DNA of 64,000 nt from CAMTVQ01 sp947085255 (GTDB taxonomy: Bacteria > Bacteroidota > Bacteroidia > Sphingobacteriales > Sphingobacteriaceae), in the NCBI GenBank assembly GCA_947085255.1, contig CAMTVQ010000006.1:1-64000 (forward strand), read 5' to 3'. The notes beneath the pieces are model-generated. The model had not been told where the DNA came from. It was given only the letters and a program-made list of their open reading frames with translations, and searched no databases. This document shows positions 17,957-26,805 of this stretch, piece after piece. How positions within the stretch are numbered: position 1 is the first letter of the stretch; each line of letters opens with the position of its first letter. The position numbers and the translations under genes are program-made.

Positions 17957-19105
17957 ATGAAAAAAATTCTAAAATTTACAGGCTATACTTTTTTAGCTCT
18001 TTTAGTTGCCGCCAACATTGCCATTTGGGCTTCCGATTCTACTTACATCTACAAAGCATTGGTGTACCAACAGGTAGGAATTGACGATTTGGATCTCTTC
18101 GATTACAACGAAATAAGTGCGAGCAGCAAGCCTCAGCCTTGGTTAGTGGCTGCAACTGCTAATAAAAATCCGCTATCCAAAGCCCTGCGAGATACATTGG
18201 AGAAATACCAAACCGTTGCTTATTTGGTGATAAAAAACGATAGCATACAACACGAAGAGTATTGGGATGGTTATTCCGATTCTTCACTCACCAACTCGTT
18301 TTCGATGGCAAAAAGTGTAGTAGCTATGCTGGTAGGTATTGCCATTAGCGAAGGAAAAATTAAAAGCGTGGACGAACCTGTAGGTAATTATTTACCCGAA
18401 TTTAAAGAAGGTGAAAAAGCAAAAATCACCATCAAGCATTTACTGCAAATGGCCTCTGGCTTAAGCTTTATGGAGAGCTATTCTACCCCATTTAACTTTA
18501 CTACCGAAGCCTACTATGGTGCTGATTTAGAGAAAATGATAGGTAAATTGGAGGTAATAGAAGAGCCTGGAACAATTTATCGCTACAAAAGCGGCGACCC
18601 TCAAATTTTAGAATTGATATTACGTAAGGCCACGGGTAAAACTATTTCAGCCTATTTGTCGGAAAAAGTATGGCAACCCATTGGTGCCGAGCGCGCTGCA
18701 AAATGGAGTGTAGATTATGCTGGTGGGCACGAAAAAGCATACTGCTGCATTTACAGCAATGCCCGTGATTTTGCCCGTATAGGAAAACTCTACTTACAAC
18801 ACGGCAAGTGGAATGGCAAGCAATTAGTTGATAGCCCATGGGTTGCACAAAGCATTGCACCACATGGTCTACCCGATGAGGATGGCAACAAAACGAGCAA
18901 TGAGTATGGCTACCAGTGGTGGTGCATGACGCGCCAAAATTGCAACATTTTTTACATGCGCGGTTTGGGCGGACAGTATACAGTAGTAATCCCCGAAAAA
19001 AATATCATTATCGTGAGGTTAGGCCATAAACGCAGTACCTTAAAAATTGATAATATTCCGGTAGATGTAATTACGATGATTGACGAGGTGTTGAAAAATT
19101 ATTAA
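17957..19105 (+). CDS. Serine hydrolase of the beta-lactamase/PBP-like family
   Basis: An N-terminal membrane anchor or uncleaved signal (TFLALLVAANIAIWA) precedes a class C beta-lactamase-like domain. The catalytic SxxK is SMAK (near residue 116), the YxN-like tyrosine lies in YRYKSGD, and the C-terminal HKRST resembles the KTG-type motif. It probably acts in the periplasm as an esterase, peptidase or amidase; true beta-lactamase activity is not implied. It lies 3 nt behind lipB and is probably carried in the hisS-lipB transcript. The substrate is unknown. Confidence 0.85.
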   Translation: MKKILKFTGYTFLALLVAANIAIWASDSTYIYKALVYQQVGIDDLDLFDYNEISASSKPQPWLVAATANKNPLSKALRDTLEKYQTVAYLVIKNDSIQHEEYWDGYSDSSLTNSFSMAKSVVAMLVGIAISEGKIKSVDEPVGNYLPEFKEGEKAKITIKHLLQMASGLSFMESYSTPFNFTTEAYYGADLEKMIGKLEVIEEPGTIYRYKSGDPQILELILRKATGKTISAYLSEKVWQPIGAERAAKWSVDYAGGHEKAYCCIYSNARDFARIGKLYLQHGKWNGKQLVDSPWVAQSIAPHGLPDEDGNKTSNEYGYQWWCMTRQNCNIFYMRGLGGQYTVVIPEKNIIIVRLGHKRSTLKIDNIPVDVITMIDEVLKNY

Positions 19106-19192
19106 GAAAGATAGCATTATGTATTTCTCCTTTCTTAGCATTGCTCAGCAATATGCGCGTAAAAATTGGCTAATTATTTGTATTTTAGAGGT

Positions 19193-19435
19193 ATGGAATC
19201 ATTAAAAAACTTAATAACCATTGATAGCGAAATTCTTGGTGGTCAAGCTGTCTTTATGGGTACACGTGTTCCAGTTGAATCATTATTTACGCATCTTGAA
19301 AAAGGAATCTCTTTAGATGAGTTTTTGGCTGACTTTCCTTCCGTAACAAAAAATCAAGCTATCACTGTTTTAGAAATTGCTGGGAAATTAATGACGTCAA
19401 AAAACATAGAAAAACTCTATGAAACTGCTGCTTGA
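19193..19435 (+). CDS. DUF433 family antitoxin-like protein
   Basis: An 80-residue protein of the DUF433 family (VapB-type, winged-helix-like): IDSEILGGQAVFMGTRVPVESLF and LADFPSVTKNQAITVLEIA are the family signature. I use ATG 19193 rather than the upstream in-frame ATG at 19166 because the family begins near MESLKNLI. It overlaps the start of the PIN-like partner (19419) by 17 nt, the typical arrangement of DUF433/DUF5615 pairs. It presumably represses its own operon and neutralises the partner. Its partner here is broken. Confidence 0.85.
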   Translation: MESLKNLITIDSEILGGQAVFMGTRVPVESLFTHLEKGISLDEFLADFPSVTKNQAITVLEIAGKLMTSKNIEKLYETAA

Positions 19436-19742
19436 CGAAAATCTACCCAAGCGGCTCAAAAACAATTTTCCTAACCACTAAATACACACAGTAAGAGATA
19501 TGGGTTGGAATGGTAAAAAGAACGGAGAATTGTTAAATCTGATGATTGAATATCGCTTTGATGCATTAATAACCTTTGATAAAAATCTTCAGTATCAACA
19601 AAATTTTACGAAATACACGATTCCTGTTATTGTGCTAAATGCGGTTGACAATACCTACGCTAGTCTCAAAAACTTAATCCCGTCTATACAAAGAAGTATA
19701 AGTAAGGGGCTTCTAGTTGGCCCTAATCAAGTTATGGAGTAA
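19419..19742 (+). pseudogene. DUF5615 PIN-like toxin broken by an in-frame stop
   Basis: ATG 19419 opens a frame reading MKLLLDENLPKRLKNNFPNH, the start of DUF5615 PIN-like RNase toxins. It then meets TAA at 19479-19481. The same frame continues without shift as IHTVRDMGWNGKKNGELLNL, then FDALITFDKNLQ, and ends at 19742, giving the normal length of about 107 codons. A single GAA to TAA change would explain the stop. Acidic catalytic positions (DE near the start, TFDKN later) remain readable. Re-initiation at ATG 19500 could yield an 80-aa fragment lacking the first catalytic acid. Confidence 0.8.
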
Positions 19743-19746
19743 CGTG

Positions 19747-20670
19747 TTATTTGCCAATAATAATCGGCGGTGTTCCTTTACCATCTCCCATAATAATTAC
19801 CTTAGCATTGCTCGAAACGGCAATCTCCTTATAGGCCTTTATCATTTCGTATTGCAATTGCTTATCGCTTAAGCCTGTATTAATAATGCGTTGGTAATCG
19901 GCAATACCTTGTGCTTCTACACGTTTACGCTCGGCTTCTTGTCGTTCTTTTTGCAATACAAACTGCATTTTTTGGGCATCTTGCTCCGCATTTATTTTCG
20001 ATTCGATGGTTGTTTTTACCGATGCTGGCAAGGTAATATTACGCACCAACAACTGCTCTAAAACTAGCCCACGTACTTTAAAATCTTTTTCAATGCTATT
20101 GTATATACGTGTTTGAAACTCGTCTCTTTTGGTAGAATACAAAGCCACTGCATCGTAATAAACGGCATTGTCGCGTATTTTTGTGCGGGTAATGGGCCGT
20201 ACAATGGTGTTGCGGTAATCTACTCCTATCTCTTTCAAAATTTTAGGTGTGCTTTCTGGTCGTACGCTATAAAGTACTGTAAGGTCTATTACTACCTCAA
20301 GTCCATCTGCTGTAAGTACGCGTATCGCATCGTCGCCTGATTTATCTCCCTCATCGTGCACACCCGACATGGTATAGTTTTGTGTTTTAATATCAAAAAA
20401 AGTTACCTCTACCAACGGGTTAATCGTGTTTAATCCGCTCTCTAATACATCATCTTGCACTTTACCAAAAAGGCTTTTTACACCAACCTGACCTGCCCCT
20501 ATTATTTTAAACATAGAAGTACTAACGCCAATGAGCATGATTACCACCCCAATAATTTGTACCGTGGTTTTATGTCTGGCGAAATTGAAGTTGTTGCGCG
20601 CAACGATGGTAGCTATTGTGAGAATGAGCATACCTAAAATAATGAGCATCATATAAAAGGGTTTAAGCAC
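19747..20670 (-). CDS. Prohibitin/SPFH-domain membrane protein
   Basis: Two hydrophobic N-terminal segments (about residues 5-22 and 36-58) anchor the protein. They are followed by an SPFH/band-7 domain (GAGQVGVKSLFGKVQDDVLESGLN onward). A long charged coiled coil (AEQDAQKMQFVLQKERQEAERKRVEAQG) is typical of prohibitin-like proteins, which form ring-shaped scaffolds and interact with membrane proteases such as FtsH. The length of 307 aa is normal. It is convergent with the broken toxin, 5 nt away. Its cellular role here is not indicated by neighbours. Confidence 0.88.
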   Translation of the reverse strand: MLKPFYMMLIILGMLILTIATIVARNNFNFARHKTTVQIIGVVIMLIGVSTSMFKIIGAGQVGVKSLFGKVQDDVLESGLNTINPLVEVTFFDIKTQNYTMSGVHDEGDKSGDDAIRVLTADGLEVVIDLTVLYSVRPESTPKILKEIGVDYRNTIVRPITRTKIRDNAVYYDAVALYSTKRDEFQTRIYNSIEKDFKVRGLVLEQLLVRNITLPASVKTTIESKINAEQDAQKMQFVLQKERQEAERKRVEAQGIADYQRIINTGLSDKQLQYEMIKAYKEIAVSSNAKVIIMGDGKGTPPIIIGK

Positions 20671-20793
20671 TAAAAGTATATTTATTTATTGGGAGTTGGT
20701 AAAAAACCTTTAGGTTCTAGTATTTATTCTAAGTGTTTAATTATCAATACAAATTCTCCAAAATAATTATTTTTCATATTTCACATAAAGCCC

Positions 20794-20801
20794 TATCTTT
20801 G
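20794..20801 (+). promoter_or_regulatory. -7 box for the lipoprotein gene at 20839
   Basis: TATCTTTG is an exact match to TAnnTTTG, 37 nt before the ATG. No clear -33 TTG is seen 19-21 nt upstream. Confidence 0.45.
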
Positions 20802-20838
20802 TTATCCCATCTGCCAGAGTTTAGTAAAATCGTAATTC

Positions 20839-21366
20839 ATGAGTTCTATTACAAAGGCGTTATTCGGTTGTTTAGTGGTGTTGAGTTTGTCTGCTTGCGA
20901 TAAAGCACTCTTAGACGTAGATTTTAACTACAGCCCTGCTGCTATGGAGTTTACCATAGATTCTACCACAGAAGGTGAAAAGATAGATTTAACTACTACT
21001 ATTGACAATACTCAAATTGATAGTGTGTTAAAAGCCAACAAAATAGACCGTAATGAAGTTAGTTCTGTAAAACTAACCATGATAACTATATCACCAGATA
21101 GCGGTAGTCGTGTAGATATTTTCCGTTCGGTGGATGCCTATCTTTTGGCAACTGGTTTGCCCGAAGTGCTTATTGCTAAGTCTGAGTTTACGACAACGCT
21201 CATAGAAGGGGGTACCACAAACATTACCCTTAGCAATGCAGACTTATTGCCATATATCAATAAATCGGCAATGGTATTTAAAGCAACAGCCCAGCCTGGT
21301 GCTACTATTAAAGAAAAGTCGAAAGTAAAAATCATGCTTCGCTATACCTTTAAAGGTAAAGTTTAA
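20839..21366 (+). CDS. Lipoprotein of unknown function
   Basis: The signal peptide ends in a lipobox (LSLSAC, lipid Cys about residue 20), so the mature protein is lipid anchored. The remaining about 155 residues are rich in Thr, Ser and Val and look like a beta-sandwich with no catalytic motif. I do not recognise the family. It has its own -7 box and ends 4 nt inside the convergent recG gene. A small surface or periplasmic binding lipoprotein is a reasonable guess only. Confidence 0.7.
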   Translation: MSSITKALFGCLVVLSLSACDKALLDVDFNYSPAAMEFTIDSTTEGEKIDLTTTIDNTQIDSVLKANKIDRNEVSSVKLTMITISPDSGSRVDIFRSVDAYLLATGLPEVLIAKSEFTTTLIEGGTTNITLSNADLLPYINKSAMVFKATAQPGATIKEKSKVKIMLRYTFKGKV

Positions 21367-23477
21367 GCCACTTTCTCCCAGTTAATCTTTCCTGTTCCGG
21401 TAACTAAGCCGACTAAATAATTGCGCAGTTCTTGGTGTTGGGGTAATGCCAAATTTGGGTCTTCAGCTATAATTTTTTGTGCTACGGCGCGAGCTTCTTG
21501 CAAAATCATTTGATCTTTTGCTAAATCTGCCAATTTTAAATCCAGCATACCACTTTGTTGCGTGCCTTGTAAATCTCCAGGACCGCGCAATCTCAGATCA
21601 GTTTCGGCAATTTCAAAACCATCGGTAGTGCGTACCATGGTATCTATACGTGTACGAGCATCGGCACTCAGTTTATTGCCTGTCATCAAAATACAGTACG
21701 ATTGCTCCGCCCCTCTACCTACTCTTCCGCGTAGCTGGTGCAACTGTGATAATCCAAAGCGCTCTGCATTTTCTATTACCATTACCGAAGCATTCGGCAC
21801 ATTTACCCCTACTTCTATTACGGTAGTAGCTACCATTAGCTGAGTTTCTTCACGTACAAAACGGTTCATTTCAAACTCCTTATCTGCCGACTTCATTTGT
21901 CCGTGTACTATACTCACTTGGTACTGCGGCTGCGGAAAGGCACGCGAAATACTTTCGTATCCATCCATCAAATCCTTTAAATCCAATTTCTCCGATTCCT
22001 CAATAAGTGGATACACAATATATACTTGTCTGCCTTTGGCAATCTCCTCTCGCAGCAAGCCAAATACCCGCAACCGTTGACTGTCAAATCGGTGTACCGT
22101 TTCTATCGCTTTGCGTCCTGCTGGCAATTCGTCAATTACCGAAGTATCTAAATCGCCGTATAATGTCATTGCCAAGGTGCGGGGTATAGGAGTAGCCGTC
22201 ATTACCAAGGCATGCGGCATTTGTTTGCCTTTTGCCCATAATCGGGCACGCTGCTCTACGCCAAACCGATGCTGTTCATCAATAATTACCATACCTAAAT
22301 TGGCAAATTGCACTACATCTTCTATTACAGCATGGGTGCCTATGAGTATATCAATTTTACCAGCAAGTAATGCTTCCAATAGTTCTCTTCGTACTTTAGC
22401 TTTTGTTGATCCAGTAAGAAGAGATATGGTTACGCCACTACCTTCACATAATTTACTTAAAGAATGGAAATGTTGCTGCGCCAGTATTTCGGTAGGTGCC
22501 ATCAGGCAACTTTGGAAGCCATTATCGAGCGCCAATAGCATCGTCATGAGGGCTACTATGGTTTTACCGCTACCTACATCGCCTTGCAACAAACGGTTCA
22601 TTTGGTAACCAGTAAGGGTGTCCTGCCGAATCTCTTTGATTACCCGTTTTTGTGCATTGGTAAGTTCGAAGGGTAGTTTTTCTTTGTAAAAGGCATTAAA
22701 ATAGTCGCCCACTTTTTCGAAAATAGTGCTTCTGGAGCGTTCCTTACGATTTTTCATGGTACGCAATAGGCGTAACTGCAATATAAAGAGCTCTTCGAAT
22801 TTTAAACGAGCCTGGGCACGTTGCAAACTTTTAATATCCGTTGGAAAATGAATTTGTTCCAGCGCATCTGCTTTAGAGGGCAGCTTATACTGCTCCAATA
22901 TATAATGGGGCAAGTTTTCTCGTATTTCGGACTTAGCAGCAATGAGCAACTGTCGCTGCACTTTCATTAGTCCTTTGCTATCTAAATAAAATGCTTTTAA
23001 CTTTTCGGTAGAAGAATAAACCGGTTGCAAGGCGGTGTTAAGCTCTTTATTACTTTCTGCCAATAACTCTATTTCGGGATGCACCACATTCGGTTCGTTT
23101 TTGAAGAACGTAGGCTTCCCAAATACCACATAATCTGCACCCAGTTGTAGCATTTTTTCGATGTACTTATGCCCCTGAAACCACACCAATTCCAAATAAC
23201 CCGTATCATCTTGCAAGGTGGCAACAAAGCGCTTGGCACGTTTCTCTCCAATAAACCCTTTATCAACTATCTTACCTATTACCTGAATAAAAGGTAGCTC
23301 AGATGTTATCTCGTTTATTTTGTAAAACCGCGTACGATCGATATACCGAAAAGGGTAATGCTGCAATAAATCGGCATAGGTAAAAATAGAAAGCTCTTTT
23401 TTAAGTACATCTGCACGCTGCGGACCTATTCCCTTTAGAAATTCAATAGGTGTATTAAAAAAATTAGCGGCTTGCAT
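21363..23477 (-). CDS. recG: ATP-dependent DNA helicase RecG
   Basis: RecG remodels stalled replication forks and Holliday junctions. The N-terminal wedge/OB region starts FNTPIEFLKGIGPQRADVL. Helicase motifs are Walker A GDVGSGKT, the DExH-type box DEQHRFG, TATPIPRT (motif III), and motif VI with QLRGRVGRG. ATG 23477 (MQAANFF) is chosen because the family begins close to this point; an in-frame ATG 39 nt upstream would add 13 residues. It is transcribed divergently from the toxin-antitoxin pair. The length (704 aa) is normal. Confidence 0.96.
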   Translation of the reverse strand: MQAANFFNTPIEFLKGIGPQRADVLKKELSIFTYADLLQHYPFRYIDRTRFYKINEITSELPFIQVIGKIVDKGFIGEKRAKRFVATLQDDTGYLELVWFQGHKYIEKMLQLGADYVVFGKPTFFKNEPNVVHPEIELLAESNKELNTALQPVYSSTEKLKAFYLDSKGLMKVQRQLLIAAKSEIRENLPHYILEQYKLPSKADALEQIHFPTDIKSLQRAQARLKFEELFILQLRLLRTMKNRKERSRSTIFEKVGDYFNAFYKEKLPFELTNAQKRVIKEIRQDTLTGYQMNRLLQGDVGSGKTIVALMTMLLALDNGFQSCLMAPTEILAQQHFHSLSKLCEGSGVTISLLTGSTKAKVRRELLEALLAGKIDILIGTHAVIEDVVQFANLGMVIIDEQHRFGVEQRARLWAKGKQMPHALVMTATPIPRTLAMTLYGDLDTSVIDELPAGRKAIETVHRFDSQRLRVFGLLREEIAKGRQVYIVYPLIEESEKLDLKDLMDGYESISRAFPQPQYQVSIVHGQMKSADKEFEMNRFVREETQLMVATTVIEVGVNVPNASVMVIENAERFGLSQLHQLRGRVGRGAEQSYCILMTGNKLSADARTRIDTMVRTTDGFEIAETDLRLRGPGDLQGTQQSGMLDLKLADLAKDQMILQEARAVAQKIIAEDPNLALPQHQELRNYLVGLVTGTGKINWEKVA

Positions 23478-23538
23478 GATTAAACAAAGTAAGGGAAATT
23501 TCGGATTGTATGACAAAGCAAAAGTGTGCTATTTTTCT

Positions 23539-23546
23539 TATTTTTG
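23539..23546 (+). promoter_or_regulatory. -7 box for the toxin-antitoxin operon
   Basis: TATTTTTG matches TAnnTTTG and precedes the antitoxin ATG (23580) by 33 nt. Confidence 0.4.
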
Positions 23547-23579
23547 TATTGCTTACACATTGAAGAAGCAAATACTACA

Positions 23580-23798
23580 ATGAAACAGATTGTGCTACAA
23601 GTACCCGATAAGCAGTACCCTTTTTTTATGGAACTTATGGCGAAATTAGATTTTACCATAACAGAATCTGAAGGGTCTGTAGATATTCCAGATTTTCATA
23701 AAACAATTGTTTTAGCTCGTTTATCAGAGCTGAAGCCAGAAAATCTCATCAACTGGGAAGATGCTCAAAAACGGTTGGATGTAAAATATGGGGCTTGA
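23580..23798 (+). CDS. Antitoxin of a ParE/RelE-type module
   Basis: A 72-residue acidic protein (MKQIVLQVPDKQYPFFMELM) resembles the short antitoxins that accompany ParE-like toxins in Bacteroidota. The N-terminal beta strand and helix would dimerise and bind DNA, and the C-terminal part (LSELKPENLINWEDAQKRLD) would wrap the toxin. I chose the ATG at 23580: the earlier in-frame start at 23526 lies upstream of the -7 box. The stop overlaps the toxin start by 11 nt, the hallmark of a coupled antitoxin-toxin pair. Confidence 0.8.
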   Translation: MKQIVLQVPDKQYPFFMELMAKLDFTITESEGSVDIPDFHKTIVLARLSELKPENLINWEDAQKRLDVKYGA

Positions 23799-24105
23799 TA
23801 GTGCGTTTTCTATCCATATTGAGGCAAGAGTATTCGATGAGTTAGATGCTACTATATTCTATTACAATTCACAAAAAACTAATTTAGGGTTGCACTTTTA
23901 CAAGGAGGTTAAGAAAACCTTTGGTGTATTACAAAAGAACCCCTTCTTTCAAATTAGGTATCGAAATATTCGGTGTATTCCTCTCAAAAAATTTCCTTTT
24001 CTTGTACACTACTTTATAGACGAAGAAACTAAAAAGATTACCATACTTGCTGTAATTAATACACACCAAAATCCTGATTCAACCTACACGGCTGAGGAAC
24101 GATAA
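23788..24105 (+). CDS. Type II toxin, ParE/RelE family
   Basis: A 105-residue basic protein with the family layout: N-terminal helices (EARVFDELDATIFYYNS), NLGLHFYKEVKKTFGVL, then the strands RYRNIRCIPLKKFPFLVHYFID and the C-terminal ITILAVINTHQNP. The R..PLKKFP and H-N-P features match ParE-like toxins acting on gyrase or, for RelE types, on ribosome-bound mRNA; which applies here cannot be said. It overlaps the antitoxin gene and ends 19 nt before the EamA gene. The reading frame is intact. Confidence 0.85.
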   Translation: MGLDSAFSIHIEARVFDELDATIFYYNSQKTNLGLHFYKEVKKTFGVLQKNPFFQIRYRNIRCIPLKKFPFLVHYFIDEETKKITILAVINTHQNPDSTYTAEER

Positions 24106-24124
24106 AACATTCACTTACTGTCTC

Positions 24125-25003
24125 ATGCTGCAACGCCATAATCGCTTTTTGCCCGTATTCTTACTTATTTTATTAGCACTTATTTGGGGTAGTTCGTTCA
24201 TCCTCATGAAAATAGGTTTGCAAGTATTTACACCCATGCAAGTAGGCACGTTGCGCATGCTGGTGGCATTTATTTGTTTATTACCACTTACCCTAAAACA
24301 CATTGGCAAAGTAGCACCTAAGCATTGGGGCTGGATTACCATTTCTGGTATAACCGGTAACGGTTTGCCCGCTTTATTATTTGCAACCGCTCAAACTAAA
24401 CTCAGTAGTTCGGTAGCTGGAGTACTCAACTCTTTAACTCCCATTTTTACCTTATTAATAGCCGCTTTATTTTATGGGCAGCGTTTTGGTGCGGCAAAAA
24501 TTACAGGCATATTACTTGGCTTTGCTGGTGCAGCCCTGCTTACCATTTTGCGCAGTACTGGTGCGGTAGATACCAACTATCTATATGCTTTGCTTATAGT
24601 AGGTGCTTGCGTTTGTTATGGTATCAGTGTAAATGTAATAAAGGTTCAATTGGCAGCTTTACCCGCTTTAGCTATATCCAGCTTAGCATTGGTAGCTATT
24701 GGACCCGTATTCGGTATTTATTTGTTTGGATTTACTGATTTTACAACCCGTATAGCCAGTCCACAAGCGTGGAAAGCATTGGGCTGTATTGTTGTATTAG
24801 GTGCATTGGGCTCGGCAGCGGCATTGGTATTGTTCAACCAATTGGTAAAGGTTTCTACCGTAATAGTAGCCTCATCGGTTACGTACTTAATACCCATTGT
24901 AGCCTTGGGCTGGGGTTTTGTAGCTGGAGAGGCACTGGGCTGGCCACAACTAATAGGTATGCTTACCATATTGGGAGGCATCTATTTAATTAATAAAAAG
25001 TAA
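24125..25003 (+). CDS. EamA/DMT-family transporter
   Basis: This is a ten-helix inner-membrane carrier of the drug/metabolite transporter superfamily, made of two EamA repeats of five helices each (about 10-140 and 150-290). ALIWGSSFILMKIGL at the start and SVAGVLNSLTPIFTLLIA are typical first-repeat motifs. Such proteins usually export amino acids, nucleosides or other small metabolites; the substrate is unknown. It is convergent with a second EamA protein of a different subfamily, 1 nt away. Confidence 0.88.
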   Translation: MLQRHNRFLPVFLLILLALIWGSSFILMKIGLQVFTPMQVGTLRMLVAFICLLPLTLKHIGKVAPKHWGWITISGITGNGLPALLFATAQTKLSSSVAGVLNSLTPIFTLLIAALFYGQRFGAAKITGILLGFAGAALLTILRSTGAVDTNYLYALLIVGACVCYGISVNVIKVQLAALPALAISSLALVAIGPVFGIYLFGFTDFTTRIASPQAWKALGCIVVLGALGSAAALVLFNQLVKVSTVIVASSVTYLIPIVALGWGFVAGEALGWPQLIGMLTILGGIYLINKK

Positions 25004-25004
25004 G

Positions 25005-25907
25005 TTAGTGCGTAGTCGGTTTTCGTAGTGATTGTATTGCATTCCAATTAAATAATAACACCGCTACAACTAATAATCCATAGGCAGCTATCTGCAAAGG
25101 CCCTGAACGCTCATCAAAGTAAAAAAAAGCGACAATAAACGCCGTAATAGGGTTTACGTAAATAATAATGCCTACTGTAGCTGATGATAATCCTTGTAAG
25201 GAATACAGGTTTAAGAACAATGGTATAAGGGTAAAACACACCGCTATAATAGCAATATTCGTCCAAAAGTGCAGTTCCATCGGCAAGCTATGGTTTACAA
25301 AAAAGAAATAGGGTAGTATCAACATGCTGGATAGCAGCAACTGTGCGGTAAGAATATGAAATTTATTGATGCCTTCTATTTGCTTTTGTAGAATGAGGTA
25401 CAGCGCATATAGTACCGCTATTACCACCGAGAAAAATACATCTTCGTAAAAACGAATTGCCAACAAACTAATGCTTATAATACTAATAACTATTGCCCAC
25501 CATTGCTGATTGCGCAACCGCTCTTTTAGTATAAAAAAGGCACACAAAGCAGTAAGTATAGGGCACACCATATAGGCAAAAGCACCAGCCTGCACACTTA
25601 CATGATTAATTACATAGATAAAAGCAAACCAATTGGTGGTAACCAATAACGTAGAGCCTACAAATAAGTACAGTAATTTTTTATTTTTTTGTTCCCTGTT
25701 TTGCTTTAGTTGTTGCCACTCGGCAGCAATGTATTTTCGCCTAAAAATCAAACAGATAAGTGACGCTATACTCACCGACAGAAAGATGCGATAGATTAGT
25801 ATCACATCCGAGGGGTAGGCCGTTAGCTGTTTTAGGGTAATAGAAAAAAATCCCCAAATGATCGATGCGATAATAGCTGCCAGCAAATACTTCCCTTTGC
25901 TGCCCAT
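25005..25907 (-). CDS. EamA-family transporter, RarD-like
   Basis: Ten predicted membrane helices in two EamA repeats. IIWGFFSITLKQL and IYRIFLSVSIAS at the start, and WFAFIYVINHVSVQAGAF further on, resemble the RarD subfamily. In RarD proteins the second repeat is divergent, as here. The substrate is unknown. The start codon shares a base with the ridA stop at 25907, so the two genes are translationally coupled. The pair suggests export of a metabolite made harmless by RidA, but this is inference. Confidence 0.82.
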   Translation of the reverse strand: MGSKGKYLLAAIIASIIWGFFSITLKQLTAYPSDVILIYRIFLSVSIASLICLIFRRKYIAAEWQQLKQNREQKNKKLLYLFVGSTLLVTTNWFAFIYVINHVSVQAGAFAYMVCPILTALCAFFILKERLRNQQWWAIVISIISISLLAIRFYEDVFFSVVIAVLYALYLILQKQIEGINKFHILTAQLLLSSMLILPYFFFVNHSLPMELHFWTNIAIIAVCFTLIPLFLNLYSLQGLSSATVGIIIYVNPITAFIVAFFYFDERSGPLQIAAYGLLVVAVLLFNWNAIQSLRKPTTH

Positions 25908-26284
25908 TACTTACAGGCAATCATCGAAATTTCTACGTTTACGTTTTTGGGTAAACAAGCTACCTGTACGGTTTCGCGTGCCGGAAAATCACTGGTAAAA
26001 AAACTACCATACACTTCGTTTACAGCAGCAAAGTCTTTCATGTCCAACAAAAAGATACTGCTTTTTACTACGTTGCTAAAATCCATACCCGCAGCCGTTA
26101 AAATAGCTTGCAAGTTGTGCATTACGCGTGTAGTTTCTGTGGTAATATTATCGAACAGGAGTTTACCCGTAGCTGCATCTATAGCAATTTGCCCCGATAC
26201 GTATAAGGTATTTCCGTACTGTACCGCCTGATTGTACGGACCAATTGGCGCTGGAGCATTTGGAGTATTAATGATTTTTTTCAT
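25907..26284 (-). CDS. ridA: RidA family enamine/imine deaminase
   Basis: RidA hydrolyses reactive enamine/imine intermediates (2-aminoacrylate type) made by PLP enzymes. The family pattern is clear: APAPIGPYNQAV, GNTLYVSGQIAID, FAAVNEVYGSFF, and ARETVQVACLPKNVNVEISMIA, with the substrate Arg and the C-terminal acidic residue in place. The protein starts at ATG 26284; an in-frame GTG two codons upstream is less likely. A -7 box ends only 5 nt before the ATG. It is coupled to the downstream transporter. Confidence 0.93.
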   Translation of the reverse strand: MKKIINTPNAPAPIGPYNQAVQYGNTLYVSGQIAIDAATGKLLFDNITTETTRVMHNLQAILTAAGMDFSNVVKSSIFLLDMKDFAAVNEVYGSFFTSDFPARETVQVACLPKNVNVEISMIACK

Positions 26285-26289
26285 CACCA

Positions 26290-26297
26290 CAAAACTA
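26290..26297 (-). promoter_or_regulatory. -7 box for ridA, leaderless spacing
   Basis: On the minus strand TAGTTTTG matches TAnnTTTG and ends 5 nt before the ridA ATG at 26284. Confidence 0.45.
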
Positions 26298-26367
26298 CTA
26301 CTATTGAGAGTAAACTTTTGGAAAGTTTAAAACTTTTAAAAAGGGGGAAACACTGTATTTTTAGCCA

Positions 26368-26805
26368 ATGATTCTAATTAAAGAAATTAACGCCAACCAA
26401 ACCTACCCCATACGCCTAGCAGTACTACGCCCTACAAAAACGCTAGCCGATTGTGTTTTTACGCATGATGATGATGAAAGCACCTTTCATTTGGGTGCAT
26501 TTTTAGAAAACGACTTGGCTTGTATAGGATCTCTTTACCAACAAAAACATACTCTTTTTAAAGAAAGCAATCAATGGCAACTGCGCGGTATGGCTACTTT
26601 ACCTCAATATGTTGGTAAAGGTTTAGGTAGCACTTTATTAAAAAATACGGTCGAGATATTGCTTAAAAAAGATACAAACCTACTGTGGTGCAATGCCCGT
26701 AGCAGTGCTGTTGCTTTTTACCAAAAAGCAGGATTTAGTATAGTTGGCGAAGAATTTTTGATTGCCGACGTTGGACCACACTATGTAATGTACTTGCGGT
26801 TCTAA
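26368..26805 (+). CDS. GNAT-family N-acetyltransferase
   Basis: An acetyl-CoA-dependent acetyltransferase fold: the motif A region QLRGMATLPQYVGKGLGSTLL holds the acetyl-CoA loop Q-x-x-G-x-G/A, followed by ARSSAVAFYQKAGFSIVG, the conserved C-terminal strand. The 145-aa length is normal. The substrate is unknown. A near-match -7 box (TATTTTTA, 26356-26363) ends 4 nt before the ATG. The gene is convergent with the OmpA-type gene and the two stops overlap by 4 nt. Confidence 0.9.
   Translation: MILIKEINANQTYPIRLAVLRPTKTLADCVFTHDDDESTFHLGAFLENDLACIGSLYQQKHTLFKESNQWQLRGMATLPQYVGKGLGSTLLKNTVEILLKKDTNLLWCNARSSAVAFYQKAGFSIVGEEFLIADVGPHYVMYLRF

Noticed and set aside
23526..23579. Longer N-terminus for the ParE-type antitoxin
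   Set aside because: The extra 18 codons lie upstream of or across the -7 box and look like untranslated leader.
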